A program made the translations under genes and the position numbers. Shown here in pieces: positions 26,544 through 33,973 of a stretch of DNA of 64,000 nt (position 1 is its first letter; each line of letters starts with the position of its first letter). This DNA comes from Bacteroidales bacterium (GTDB lineage: Bacteria; Bacteroidota; Bacteroidia; Bacteroidales; Marinilabiliaceae), in the NCBI GenBank assembly GCA_015061285.1, contig SUWW01000006.1, positions 62,001 to 126,000 of the forward strand, in the 5' to 3' direction. The notes under the pieces are model-generated. The model was not told the origin of the DNA and searched no databases. It was given only the letters and a program-made list of their open reading frames with translations.

Positions 26544-26580
26544 TTTCCCAGAAAACAGTTTTTTTAGGTTTTTTATATAG

Positions 26581-26625
26581 TCGGCGTTCCCTGCTGCTTC
26601 GATAGGGGGAACGCTGATTTTTTTT
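26581..26625 (+). terminator. Terminator after gdhA
   Basis: GCGTTCCC (26584-26591) pairs with GGGAACGC (26607-26614), extendable by three pairs, then eight T residues. Confidence 0.85.
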
Positions 26626-26627
26626 GT

Positions 26628-26648
26628 GTGTATACATGTAATATACAC
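26628..26648. promoter_or_regulatory. Palindrome upstream of the ECF sigma gene
   Basis: GTGTATA and TATACAC, 7-bp perfect arms with a 7-bp spacer, 57 bp before the sigma factor start. It could be an operator; no regulator can be assigned. Confidence 0.3.
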
Positions 26649-26705
26649 TCCAAGAATTTGACTTTCGTTGCTCTTCGTCGTATTATAGATGTTGAACAAA
26701 TAAAA

Positions 26706-27257
26706 ATGGATTCTTTAGCAACCGACATATTTATCCGATGTCAACGAGGCGACAGAGATGCTTTTCGTGTAGTGGTGCAAACCTATCAGCGATTGGTTTT
26801 CTCGCTTGCCATAAAGATGCTCGCCGACGAAGATGATGCAAAAGACATTGTGCAAGAGACTTTCATTCGAGTGTGGCAAGGCATAGATAGTTACGATGTC
26901 CGCCGACCATTTTCAACGTGGATATATACAATAACATCGCGACTCTGCCTCGACCGCATAAAATCCATGAGACGCACTGCCACCTTGCCGACAGACGAAT
27001 ATTCTCTACGTCAATTTGCCTCTGACTCCGACAACGAACGTTCGCTCGAGAATAGTGAATACGTATCAATTGTGAAAATACTTACCGAAAAACTGAGCCC
27101 GAAGCAGCGGTTAGTCTTTACGCTTTGCCAATTGGAGGGCCTCTCGTCCGACGAAGTTGAGCAGATAGCGGGACTCAATGCTCGACAAGTGAAAAGCAAT
27201 CTCTATGAAGCCCGTCAAACAATTCGAGAACAACTAAAACATTTGGGTTATGAATAA
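26706..27257 (+). CDS. ECF-type RNA polymerase sigma factor
   Basis: 183 residues with region 2 (about 20-85; MLADEDDAKDIVQETFIRVWQ, then RPFSTWIYTITSRLCLDRI) and region 4 (about 125-180; LSPKQRLVFTLCQLEGLSSDEVEQIAGLNARQVKSNLYEAR). An in-frame ATG at 26628 would add 26 residues before the sigma fold; the ATG at 26706 is preferred. The stop overlaps the next gene by 8 bp, and that gene encodes a one-helix membrane protein, so this looks like a sigma/anti-sigma pair. The inducing signal is unknown, but the third gene encodes an envelope lipoprotein, hinting at envelope sensing. Confidence 0.9.
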   Translation: MDSLATDIFIRCQRGDRDAFRVVVQTYQRLVFSLAIKMLADEDDAKDIVQETFIRVWQGIDSYDVRRPFSTWIYTITSRLCLDRIKSMRRTATLPTDEYSLRQFASDSDNERSLENSEYVSIVKILTEKLSPKQRLVFTLCQLEGLSSDEVEQIAGLNARQVKSNLYEARQTIREQLKHLGYE

Positions 27258-27693
27258 TGCTGATGAAATAATAGAACGTTTTAGTCGCCAACAGCCAACG
27301 CTCAGCAATCCTGACGAGTTGACCGATAGCATAATGCGCAATCTACCTCAAAGAGAAATGCGTCCAGTGCGACTGAGCCCGATGTTGCTCGCCTTGAGAT
27401 TGGTGTCGTCAGCGGCAGCTATGTGGCTCATAGGTTTGTACATATTTATAAATATGCAAAGCGAAAGCCAGCTGCAAGAAGTGACGTATGTGCGTAATAG
27501 TACAGAATCTGCTGATTTACAGCTTTGTGGCACGATAAAGATGATGTTTGTAAATTTTCAGACAATAGGTACTCAAAATAAAGATGGTCAGCGCAGTAGC
27601 ATTACTTTGATAAAGTTTGCGAATCGTACTGAAAATCAGCTAATACCAAGTTATACTCAACTAAAAATGTTACGCCATGAAAACGAACATTAG
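27250..27693 (+). CDS. Putative membrane-bound anti-sigma factor
   Basis: 147 residues: a short cytosolic N-terminus (about 1-45), one membrane helix (about 46-68; LLALRLVSSAAAMWLIGLYIFI) and a periplasmic C-terminus. It overlaps the sigma gene by 8 bp and the next gene by 17 bp. No zinc HxxxCxxC anti-sigma motif or FecR domain is seen; the role is assigned from topology and gene order only. Confidence 0.55.
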   Translation: MNNADEIIERFSRQQPTLSNPDELTDSIMRNLPQREMRPVRLSPMLLALRLVSSAAAMWLIGLYIFINMQSESQLQEVTYVRNSTESADLQLCGTIKMMFVNFQTIGTQNKDGQRSSITLIKFANRTENQLIPSYTQLKMLRHENEH

Positions 27694-28777
27694 AAAAACA
27701 TTACGCCAGCAACTATCGATTGCAGGAATAATATTTATGGCATCGATACTCTCGGCCTCTTCGTGTAGCAACAATTCTGTAAAGATGCATACCACGGTCA
27801 ATAGCGATGGCACGTGCGTGCGCGAAATAAGCTATTGCAATGTGTTGCCGCAGTCCTATCGCGATTCTGTGGCTGAGGTCAAAGAAGAATGGCTCTTGAA
27901 ACATATTCCAGAGCGAATTGATACTAGTTTTTTCAAGCGCTCAGGAGTGAATTTCGTCTCAAGCGATTCTGTGATTACTACCTATATAAAGGAGTTTTCA
28001 TCGGTAGAGCAGATGTGCGAGGAGATGCCCGTGAAGATGACCGAGAAGCGCCATCTGAAGTCGCATGCAAGTTTGACAAAGAAGTTCAAGTGGTTCTATA
28101 CCGAATACACATTCACTGAAGTTTTCGATAGCATAAGCGATGAATTCAGACATTCTGTGTATGAATTTCTTCCTAAAGATGAGGTCGATTATTGGTTTAC
28201 AGGACAACCAAACCTTGTGCAAGGAATGAATGGCGCAGAGGTGGCTTCGAAAACGGCAAATATTGGTGAGGTTGTGCAGATGTGGTTGTATTTCAATGGT
28301 ATGTATAAGTATTTGGAGGAGTTTGCGCTGCCGCAGAACTATGAAACTATCGAAAATCCACCTGTCAGTCGTGAGCGTTTCATTGAGTTGCAAGATTCAT
28401 TGTGTAAGTATATAGTGAGTAGTGCTGAAGAATTGGATAAAATAGATCTGAAAAAGTGTTTTCGCGAATTTTTTCAATCCGATGCCTTTTCTTCCCAAAT
28501 CGACGAAGATTGGAAACTAAGTATAGCATCACAACTGATGTACGGCGAAATGTTGGAACTCTCTGTGCCATACACGCTTACTATGCCTGGTAAGATAGTA
28601 GATGCTGGCATGGGTACATGCGAAAATGACACTGTACATTATCCGCTTACCGGAGAACGCCTTGTTCCGCATAATTACACCATCACTGCTACTTCGCGCG
28701 TAACCAACGTTTGGGCATACATAGTTGCCATACTTATTGTAGGAATTGCCATCGGCAGTTTCGTCTGGAAGCGATAA
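27677..28777 (+). CDS. Hypothetical lipoprotein with C-terminal membrane helix, sigma operon
   Basis: 366 residues. The N-terminus looks like a lipoprotein signal (GIIFMASILSASSC, Cys at about 30). A large soluble domain follows, and a hydrophobic helix closes the protein (about 345-364; NVWAYIVAILIVGIAIGSFVW) with a KR end. The combination of lipid anchor and C-terminal helix suggests a protein tethered at both ends, perhaps to the inner membrane. No family is recognised. It overlaps the putative anti-sigma gene by 17 bp, so it belongs to the sigma/anti-sigma operon and may be its sensor or main target; this is inference. Confidence 0.65.
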   Translation: MKTNIRKTLRQQLSIAGIIFMASILSASSCSNNSVKMHTTVNSDGTCVREISYCNVLPQSYRDSVAEVKEEWLLKHIPERIDTSFFKRSGVNFVSSDSVITTYIKEFSSVEQMCEEMPVKMTEKRHLKSHASLTKKFKWFYTEYTFTEVFDSISDEFRHSVYEFLPKDEVDYWFTGQPNLVQGMNGAEVASKTANIGEVVQMWLYFNGMYKYLEEFALPQNYETIENPPVSRERFIELQDSLCKYIVSSAEELDKIDLKKCFREFFQSDAFSSQIDEDWKLSIASQLMYGEMLELSVPYTLTMPGKIVDAGMGTCENDTVHYPLTGERLVPHNYTITATSRVTNVWAYIVAILIVGIAIGSFVWKR

Positions 28778-28801
28778 ACTTTTTGGTGATATAGTAGGTT
28801 T

Positions 28802-28851
28802 GTCAGCTATACGCGTCAATTTTTTTGTACAAGTTGTCGTGTATAGCTGAC
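28802..28851. repeat. Long inverted repeat after the sigma operon
   Basis: Arms GTCAGCTATACGCG (28802-28815) and CGTGTATAGCTGAC (28838-28851), 13 of 14 positions complementary, loop 22 nt. No T-run follows. GTCGTGTATAG of the right arm recurs at 28870-28880. Confidence 0.7.
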
Positions 28852-28920
28852 ATTAATATTATAAAAACATGTCGTGTATAGGTCTCGGAAGTGTAGATGT
28901 TGGTTCTATGCAAAATATTT

Positions 28921-28952
28921 AGCAACGTAAATAATAATTATTATGCGTTGCT
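28921..28952. promoter_or_regulatory. Imperfect 32-bp palindrome upstream of the DUF1573 gene
   Basis: Outer arms AGCAACG and CGTTGCT are perfect and the centre AATAATTATT is self-complementary. It ends 44 bp before the start codon, in the promoter zone, so an operator is plausible; no binding protein can be named. Confidence 0.4.
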
Positions 28953-28996
28953 TTTGCTAAATTCGCACGTCTTTATAACTAAAAAATAAGAAAACA

Positions 28997-30094
28997 ATGA
29001 AAAATACGTTACTGATAATCAGTTTGGTATTGCTTTGTTCATCCGTGTTTGCACAAAAGCCAGTTATGACTTTTGATAAAACGGTGCACGAGTTTGGCGA
29101 TATACAAGAGGTTGATGGTAAGGCTACTACAGTCTTCACTTATACTAATACAGGAAAGACACCTCTTGTGGTTCACGATGTCAAAACTTCATGTGGTTGT
29201 ACAACGCCTGAATGGACTCAAACTCCAGTTCAACCAGGCGCTACAGGTACTATAAAAGTTGCATATAATCCAGCTGGACGTCCAGGCTCATTCAATAAGA
29301 CCATTACTATTCAATCGAATGCAAGCCAACCAACCATGCAGCTCCGCATTGTAGGTAATGTTATCCAAAAGCCTAAGACTATGGAGGATAACTTCCCTGT
29401 CAATTACGATAATAAACTACGACTTAGCGATAGCCATTTGGCATTTACTAAGATTGCTCCCGATGAGGTTAAACTTGCCGAGGTTAAGACCATCAATATT
29501 AGCGATGCGCCTGTAACTCCTCAGTTTATCAACGTACCAGCTCATGTAACTATAGCTTCAATTCCAGAAACCATCGCGCCGGGAGCTGAAGGAATCATTC
29601 AAGCTCGCTACGATGCATCGAAGAAAAACGATTGGGGTTTCGTTTCGGATATTATTTATGTCTCGTTCGATGGTGTAAAGAAATACAATAATCGCCTCAC
29701 TGTGAGTGCTACAATATCTGAAGATTTTTCAAAATTATCAGAGGCTCAACTTGCATCTGCTCCAGTGATTACATTCAATGAATCGGTACACGATTTCGGA
29801 ACGATACCAACTTCAAGTAAGGTGGATTGTGATTTCGTGGTTACAAACACAGGCTCAGACAAGCTTATCATTCGTAAAGTGAAAGCTTCTTGTGGTTGCA
29901 CTGCTGTTAATCCAGAAAAGACAGTGCTCGAAAAAGGAGAAAGCACCAATATACATGTGTCGTTCGACCCTCGCGGTAAGAGTGGCAAACAGCAAAAAAC
30001 AATAACTGTTATCTCAAACGACCCAAAACGATCTAATTCACTTTTGCGCATTTCGGCTATGATTAGTGTACCAGGAGAAGGTGTTACTAAATAG
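28997..30094 (+). CDS. Secreted protein with two DUF1573 domains
   Basis: 365 residues with a signal peptide (about 1-19, ending VFAQ). Two related Ig-like DUF1573 units lie at about 22-125 and 255-360. Each has the pattern HxFGxI, TNTGxxxLxxxxVxxSCGCT and FxPxGxxG, so the protein is a visible internal duplication around a divergent middle. DUF1573/ASH-type domains are widespread in Bacteroidota exported proteins; their function is not established. The twin SCGC motifs could coordinate a metal or form disulfides (inference). A thioredoxin-like lipoprotein gene follows 44 bp later. Confidence 0.85.
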   Translation: MKNTLLIISLVLLCSSVFAQKPVMTFDKTVHEFGDIQEVDGKATTVFTYTNTGKTPLVVHDVKTSCGCTTPEWTQTPVQPGATGTIKVAYNPAGRPGSFNKTITIQSNASQPTMQLRIVGNVIQKPKTMEDNFPVNYDNKLRLSDSHLAFTKIAPDEVKLAEVKTINISDAPVTPQFINVPAHVTIASIPETIAPGAEGIIQARYDASKKNDWGFVSDIIYVSFDGVKKYNNRLTVSATISEDFSKLSEAQLASAPVITFNESVHDFGTIPTSSKVDCDFVVTNTGSDKLIIRKVKASCGCTAVNPEKTVLEKGESTNIHVSFDPRGKSGKQQKTITVISNDPKRSNSLLRISAMISVPGEGVTK

Positions 30095-30138
30095 TCTGTT
30101 TTGATAATTAGAAGCACATAACACCAAAAACACATCGG

Positions 30139-31266
30139 ATGAGGATTGCTTACGCATCGTTGTTAATCGCAACTTTTGTAGCTACATCGTGCACGTCGCA
30201 TCTTAAGATAGAGGGAACTATCAAAGACATGACCGACGGAATGCTCTATTTGGAAGCACTCGACACGATGGAGTATCGAATGAAAATTGTCGATTCTACT
30301 CGCATAAGTGATGGATATTTCAATTTCTCATTTGATAAAAGCCAACTCTCTAATGAATTGGTTCTTATCAATGTGCCTCACGAAAATGTTGTAGTCTCTG
30401 TTTTCCTCTCCAATGGCAATGTTTATATAAACGGTGATATGGAGCATATCGCCAACGTTGCAATCAAAGGCTCGAAATGGAACGACCAATTTAAGTCGTT
30501 TTATCGCAATGTGCCAGAGAAGGCCACCCGCACCAGCTTAGAAAACGAAATAAAATCTATGTATGGTGTGAAAGATGAAGATCGTCGAAGTGAACTAGTT
30601 CGTGAATATCGCAATGTGATATTTGAGCAAAATAGCTACATAAAAGGCTATATTTCCGAAAATACCAATAATCCTGTTGGTGCATGTTTGTTGCTCAAAA
30701 ACCTTGATCTTTTCACTTTCGATGAGGCTGATACACTTGCCGAACACATGTCACGCGAAATGGCCGACGATAAATATGTGAAGGTGTTAGTGAAAATTGT
30801 GAATAATAAGCGCGCTGAGAATGAAGCTCGTAAACACATTGAAGTTGGGAAGAAAGCCCCCGATTTCAATTTGCCAGATGCCGATGGTAATATGGTATCG
30901 TTGCAGCAGCTTCGTGGTAAATATGTATTGCTGAATTTCTGGGCTTCGAATAGTGAAGCATGTCGCGATAATAATAGTACGATAAACGAAACCTATAACA
31001 AATTCTCAAGTTGTCAATTGACCATTGTCGGTGTGTCGGTTGATCGACGCGCTGAAGATTGGCTAAAAGCTCTTGTTGAGGATAAACTATCTGGTGTTCA
31101 GTTGATCGATTCTACTAATAATGTAGGTAGAACTTATATGGTGCTCAATCAAAAATTGCCTTGCAATATACTTATCGACAGTGATGGCTATATAGTATCT
31201 AAGGATATAAAGAGCCAAAGCATATTCGCCGAGATAATGCAAGCAATGAACATAAATAATCAATAG
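30139..31266 (+). CDS. Thioredoxin-fold lipoprotein with degenerate active site
   Basis: 375 residues: lipobox signal (TSC, Cys about 18), a DUF4369-like N-terminal domain (about 20-120), a linker, and an AhpC/TSA-thioredoxin domain (about 235-370; VGKKAPDFNLPDADGNMVSLQQLRGKYVLLNFWAS). The canonical WCxxC is replaced by NSEAC: Ser272 stands where the nucleophilic Cys should be and only Cys275 remains. Classical dithiol oxidoreductase activity is therefore unlikely; a single-Cys or binding role is possible. Compare the intact CAPC in the paralogue at 50115-51224. It lies 12 bp before the phosphoglucosamine mutase gene. Confidence 0.85.
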   Translation: MRIAYASLLIATFVATSCTSHLKIEGTIKDMTDGMLYLEALDTMEYRMKIVDSTRISDGYFNFSFDKSQLSNELVLINVPHENVVVSVFLSNGNVYINGDMEHIANVAIKGSKWNDQFKSFYRNVPEKATRTSLENEIKSMYGVKDEDRRSELVREYRNVIFEQNSYIKGYISENTNNPVGACLLLKNLDLFTFDEADTLAEHMSREMADDKYVKVLVKIVNNKRAENEARKHIEVGKKAPDFNLPDADGNMVSLQQLRGKYVLLNFWASNSEACRDNNSTINETYNKFSSCQLTIVGVSVDRRAEDWLKALVEDKLSGVQLIDSTNNVGRTYMVLNQKLPCNILIDSDGYIVSKDIKSQSIFAEIMQAMNINNQ

Positions 31267-31278
31267 ATAAATAGAAAT

Positions 31279-32652
31279 ATGTCGTTAATAAAATCAATAT
31301 CAGGTATACGCGGAACGATAGGCGGTAAGAAAGATGATGGACTGACTCCTATCGATATTGTTCGTTTTGTTTCTGCTTATGCCGTATGGGTGAAACGTGG
31401 CAAATCTCATGCACGTGTAGTTGTTGGTCGCGATGCACGCGTGTCAGGACCAATGGTTGAAAGTATTGTTGTAGGTACACTATGTGGTATGGGTATAGAT
31501 GTAGTGAATATCGGATTGGCTACCACCCCTACCACCGAACTTGCAGTAGTTGGCGAGAATGCTGATGGTGGCATCATCCTTACAGCAAGTCATAACCCTC
31601 AACAATGGAATGCACTCAAACTCCTCAATAGCGATGGCGAATTTCTTTCTGCTGCTGAAGGTAATGATGTGCTTACTATGGCAGCTAAAGAAGATTTCGA
31701 TTATGCTGAAGTCGACAATCTCGGAAGGGTAGAAACAAAAGATTATACCAACTACCATATAGATAAAGTGCTTTCGCTCAAACTCGTTGACGTAGAAGCT
31801 ATCAAGGCTGCCAACTTCAATGTCGTCATCGATTGCATAAATTCTGTTGGCGGTGTAGCACTTCCTCCTCTGCTCGAAAGATTGGGTGTGAAGAATGTTA
31901 CATTCCTCAATTCTGAACCAACTGGCGTTTTTGCACATACGCCAGAACCAATACCGCAAAACCTTACGCAAATTTCAGAATACGTAGCCTCTCACAAAGC
32001 TGATGTGGGTTTCGTTGTAGATCCAGATGTCGATCGTTTGGCAATAATCAATGAAGATGGATCGATGTTCAACGAAGAATACACCATTGTGTCTATTGCC
32101 GACTATGTACTCTCGCATACACCAGGCAACACAGTGAGCAACTTGTCGTCTTCGCGTGCATTGCGTGATGTTACACAAAATCGTGGGGGCTCTTATACAG
32201 CTGCAGCTGTAGGAGAAGTGAACGTAGTTACGGCGATGAAGAACACCAACGCTATCATTGGTGGCGAAGGCAATGGCGGTGTTATCTATCCCGAATGCCA
32301 TTACGGTCGCGATGCTTTGGTTGGTATTGCACTATTCTTGTCGCATTTGGCTCATAGCAAAATGTCGTGCAAAGAGTTGCGTGCAACATATCCAAACTAT
32401 TGCATATCAAAGAATCGCATCGATCTTAATCCGTCTACCGATGTCGATGCAATACTTAAGGCTGTAGAAAAACGTTTTGCCAACGAAAAGGTTACAACTA
32501 TCGATGGTGTGAAGATAGATTTTGCCGATAGCTGGGTTCATTTGCGCAAATCGAATACTGAACCAATTATTCGTATATATGCCGAAGCTCATTCTGAATC
32601 GGAGGCTGATCAATTGGCTAATAAAATAAAGAACATAATAAAGGAGTTGTAA
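31279..32652 (+). CDS. glmM: Phosphoglucosamine mutase (phosphohexomutase family)
   Basis: 457 residues of the alpha-D-phosphohexomutase superfamily. Visible: active-site phosphoserine loop TASHNPQQWNALK, metal loop DPDVDR, sugar-binding loop GEGNGG and C-terminal phosphate-binding RKSNTEPIIRIY. It most likely converts glucosamine-6-phosphate to glucosamine-1-phosphate on the path to UDP-GlcNAc, matching the Bacteroidota GlmM-like type; phosphoglucomutase or phosphomannomutase activity cannot be excluded. It sits 12 bp after the thioredoxin-like gene and 21 bp before a small beta-barrel gene. Confidence 0.88.
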   Translation: MSLIKSISGIRGTIGGKKDDGLTPIDIVRFVSAYAVWVKRGKSHARVVVGRDARVSGPMVESIVVGTLCGMGIDVVNIGLATTPTTELAVVGENADGGIILTASHNPQQWNALKLLNSDGEFLSAAEGNDVLTMAAKEDFDYAEVDNLGRVETKDYTNYHIDKVLSLKLVDVEAIKAANFNVVIDCINSVGGVALPPLLERLGVKNVTFLNSEPTGVFAHTPEPIPQNLTQISEYVASHKADVGFVVDPDVDRLAIINEDGSMFNEEYTIVSIADYVLSHTPGNTVSNLSSSRALRDVTQNRGGSYTAAAVGEVNVVTAMKNTNAIIGGEGNGGVIYPECHYGRDALVGIALFLSHLAHSKMSCKELRATYPNYCISKNRIDLNPSTDVDAILKAVEKRFANEKVTTIDGVKIDFADSWVHLRKSNTEPIIRIYAEAHSESEADQLANKIKNIIKEL

Positions 32653-32673
32653 TAGTATTTCCATGCCGATGAA

Positions 32674-33357
32674 ATGAAAATCATCCTATTGTCGGTACTT
32701 ATATTAATACCTCAAATATTAATGGGACAATCGTTCGACGGCAGCATTGAAGCAGATGCTGCCGTTGGCGTTTCTCCACGATGGACATTGCAAGGAAAAA
32801 CCACACTTTCTCTCGAAAGTGCCAAGGTAGATTGTGCGTGGGGGCGTGTTGCTGTGGGAGCTAAATTCAATTTCTATAGCAAGTATTCCCTCTTGGCAAT
32901 GTGTAGTTATGGCTATGCAGCTTATCGACACCTTGATAATAGAGATATACAAGCATATATATGCGAAGGCATTGATATTAATAATAGTCAATCGATAAAT
33001 CAACAAATCTATTTCGAACATTGGCGGATAAACTATAAACCATCAGGGGTACATTCGGTAGCTTCAGGGTTGACGTATGCAATGAAGTTTGATAAAAAAC
33101 TTGGAGAATTGAGTCCGTGGTCTGTTACGTCGCGTTTTTCGTTGTCAACCAATATTGATAGTGATGATGCTCGTAATAGTTTTCTGCGTCGAATTCGTAT
33201 CGGAGCCGGCTTGAAAAGAAATATCAAGAATAGTATCAGTGCAGAATTATTCTATGGTTATATGTTGGCAGGCGAGCATCAAATATATATGGGCGACATG
33301 CAAAACCTACACATAATTAAACTATACATACATATAGACAAAAAATATTCTAAATAA
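32674..33357 (+). CDS. Small outer-membrane beta-barrel protein (DUF2490-like)
   Basis: 227 residues with signal peptide (about 1-18, ending LMGQ) and alternating amphipathic strands. The arrangement with a WRINYKP strand and a final IIKLYIHIDKKYSK resembles DUF2490-type barrels. Function unknown. It lies 21 bp after glmM and is probably co-transcribed. Family assignment is weak; the exported barrel-like character is clear. Confidence 0.6.
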   Translation: MKIILLSVLILIPQILMGQSFDGSIEADAAVGVSPRWTLQGKTTLSLESAKVDCAWGRVAVGAKFNFYSKYSLLAMCSYGYAAYRHLDNRDIQAYICEGIDINNSQSINQQIYFEHWRINYKPSGVHSVASGLTYAMKFDKKLGELSPWSVTSRFSLSTNIDSDDARNSFLRRIRIGAGLKRNIKNSISAELFYGYMLAGEHQIYMGDMQNLHIIKLYIHIDKKYSK

Positions 33358-33446
33358 GAATAAGAAGGTTTGTAAGATGCTTATAAATAGAAATTTAGAA
33401 ATTGTTCAAATTGTGATTGAGCGTATAAAGTGACATATTATGATGC

Positions 33447-33454
33447 TATATTTG
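33447..33454 (+). promoter_or_regulatory. -7 box upstream of the ferredoxin gene
   Basis: TATATTTG matches TAnnTTTG, 29 bp before the start codon at 33484. A TTG lies 27 bp upstream, farther than usual. Confidence 0.4.
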
Positions 33455-33483
33455 TTACAACAAAAACCAATAATAATACAACT

Positions 33484-33657
33484 ATGGCATACGTTATTTC
33501 AGATGCTTGCGTTTCATGCGGCACATGTGTAGGAGAATGTCCTAACGAAGCAATTCATGAAGGTCCAGATCATTATGTAATCGATCCTAACAAATGTGTA
33601 GATTGTGGATCTTGTGCAAGTGTTTGCCCAACAGACTCTATTACACCAGCAGAATAA
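33484..33657 (+). CDS. 2[4Fe-4S] ferredoxin
   Basis: 57 residues, clostridial type. Two complete cluster motifs: C9-C12-C15...C19P and C38-C41-C44...C48P. It is a low-potential electron carrier for anaerobic oxidoreductases. Start ATG at 33484 gives the family N-terminus AYVISDACVSCG; the frame is open upstream but lacks homology there. A good terminator follows, so it is a stand-alone gene, fitting an anaerobe. Confidence 0.95.
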   Translation: MAYVISDACVSCGTCVGECPNEAIHEGPDHYVIDPNKCVDCGSCASVCPTDSITPAE

Positions 33658-33973
33658 AAATCTTTTGCTGATAAAAGTTACAAGATTAGGTTCAAGTTTT
33701 TACTTGAGCCTTTTTTTGTTTATATGATGTTGATATATAGAATTTTATGTGATAATAATACAAATCATAAGCCCTCTTGTAAGAAACATATGAGCTTATG
33801 CTTTGGTGTGCTAAATATAAGATTTATAGCTTGTTAGCTTTTGTGATGCGATGATAAACGAAGAAATAATAGTAAGTTTATAATGATAAAATAATATCAA
33901 ACTCGTTATGAAAATGTAAAGAGAAAAAATAAAGCCGTGTGTAATTTCACGCTAACAGAAATTATCAAAACGC
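33658..33973. other. 316-bp intergenic region
   Basis: It holds the ferredoxin terminator (33689-33717) and then AT-rich sequence of about 250 bp with no convincing ORF, RNA or repeat. Confidence 0.6.
33685..33718 (+). terminator. Terminator after the ferredoxin gene
   Basis: GGTTCAAG (33689-33696) pairs with CTTGAGCC (33703-33710; one G-U), followed by seven T residues. Confidence 0.85.
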
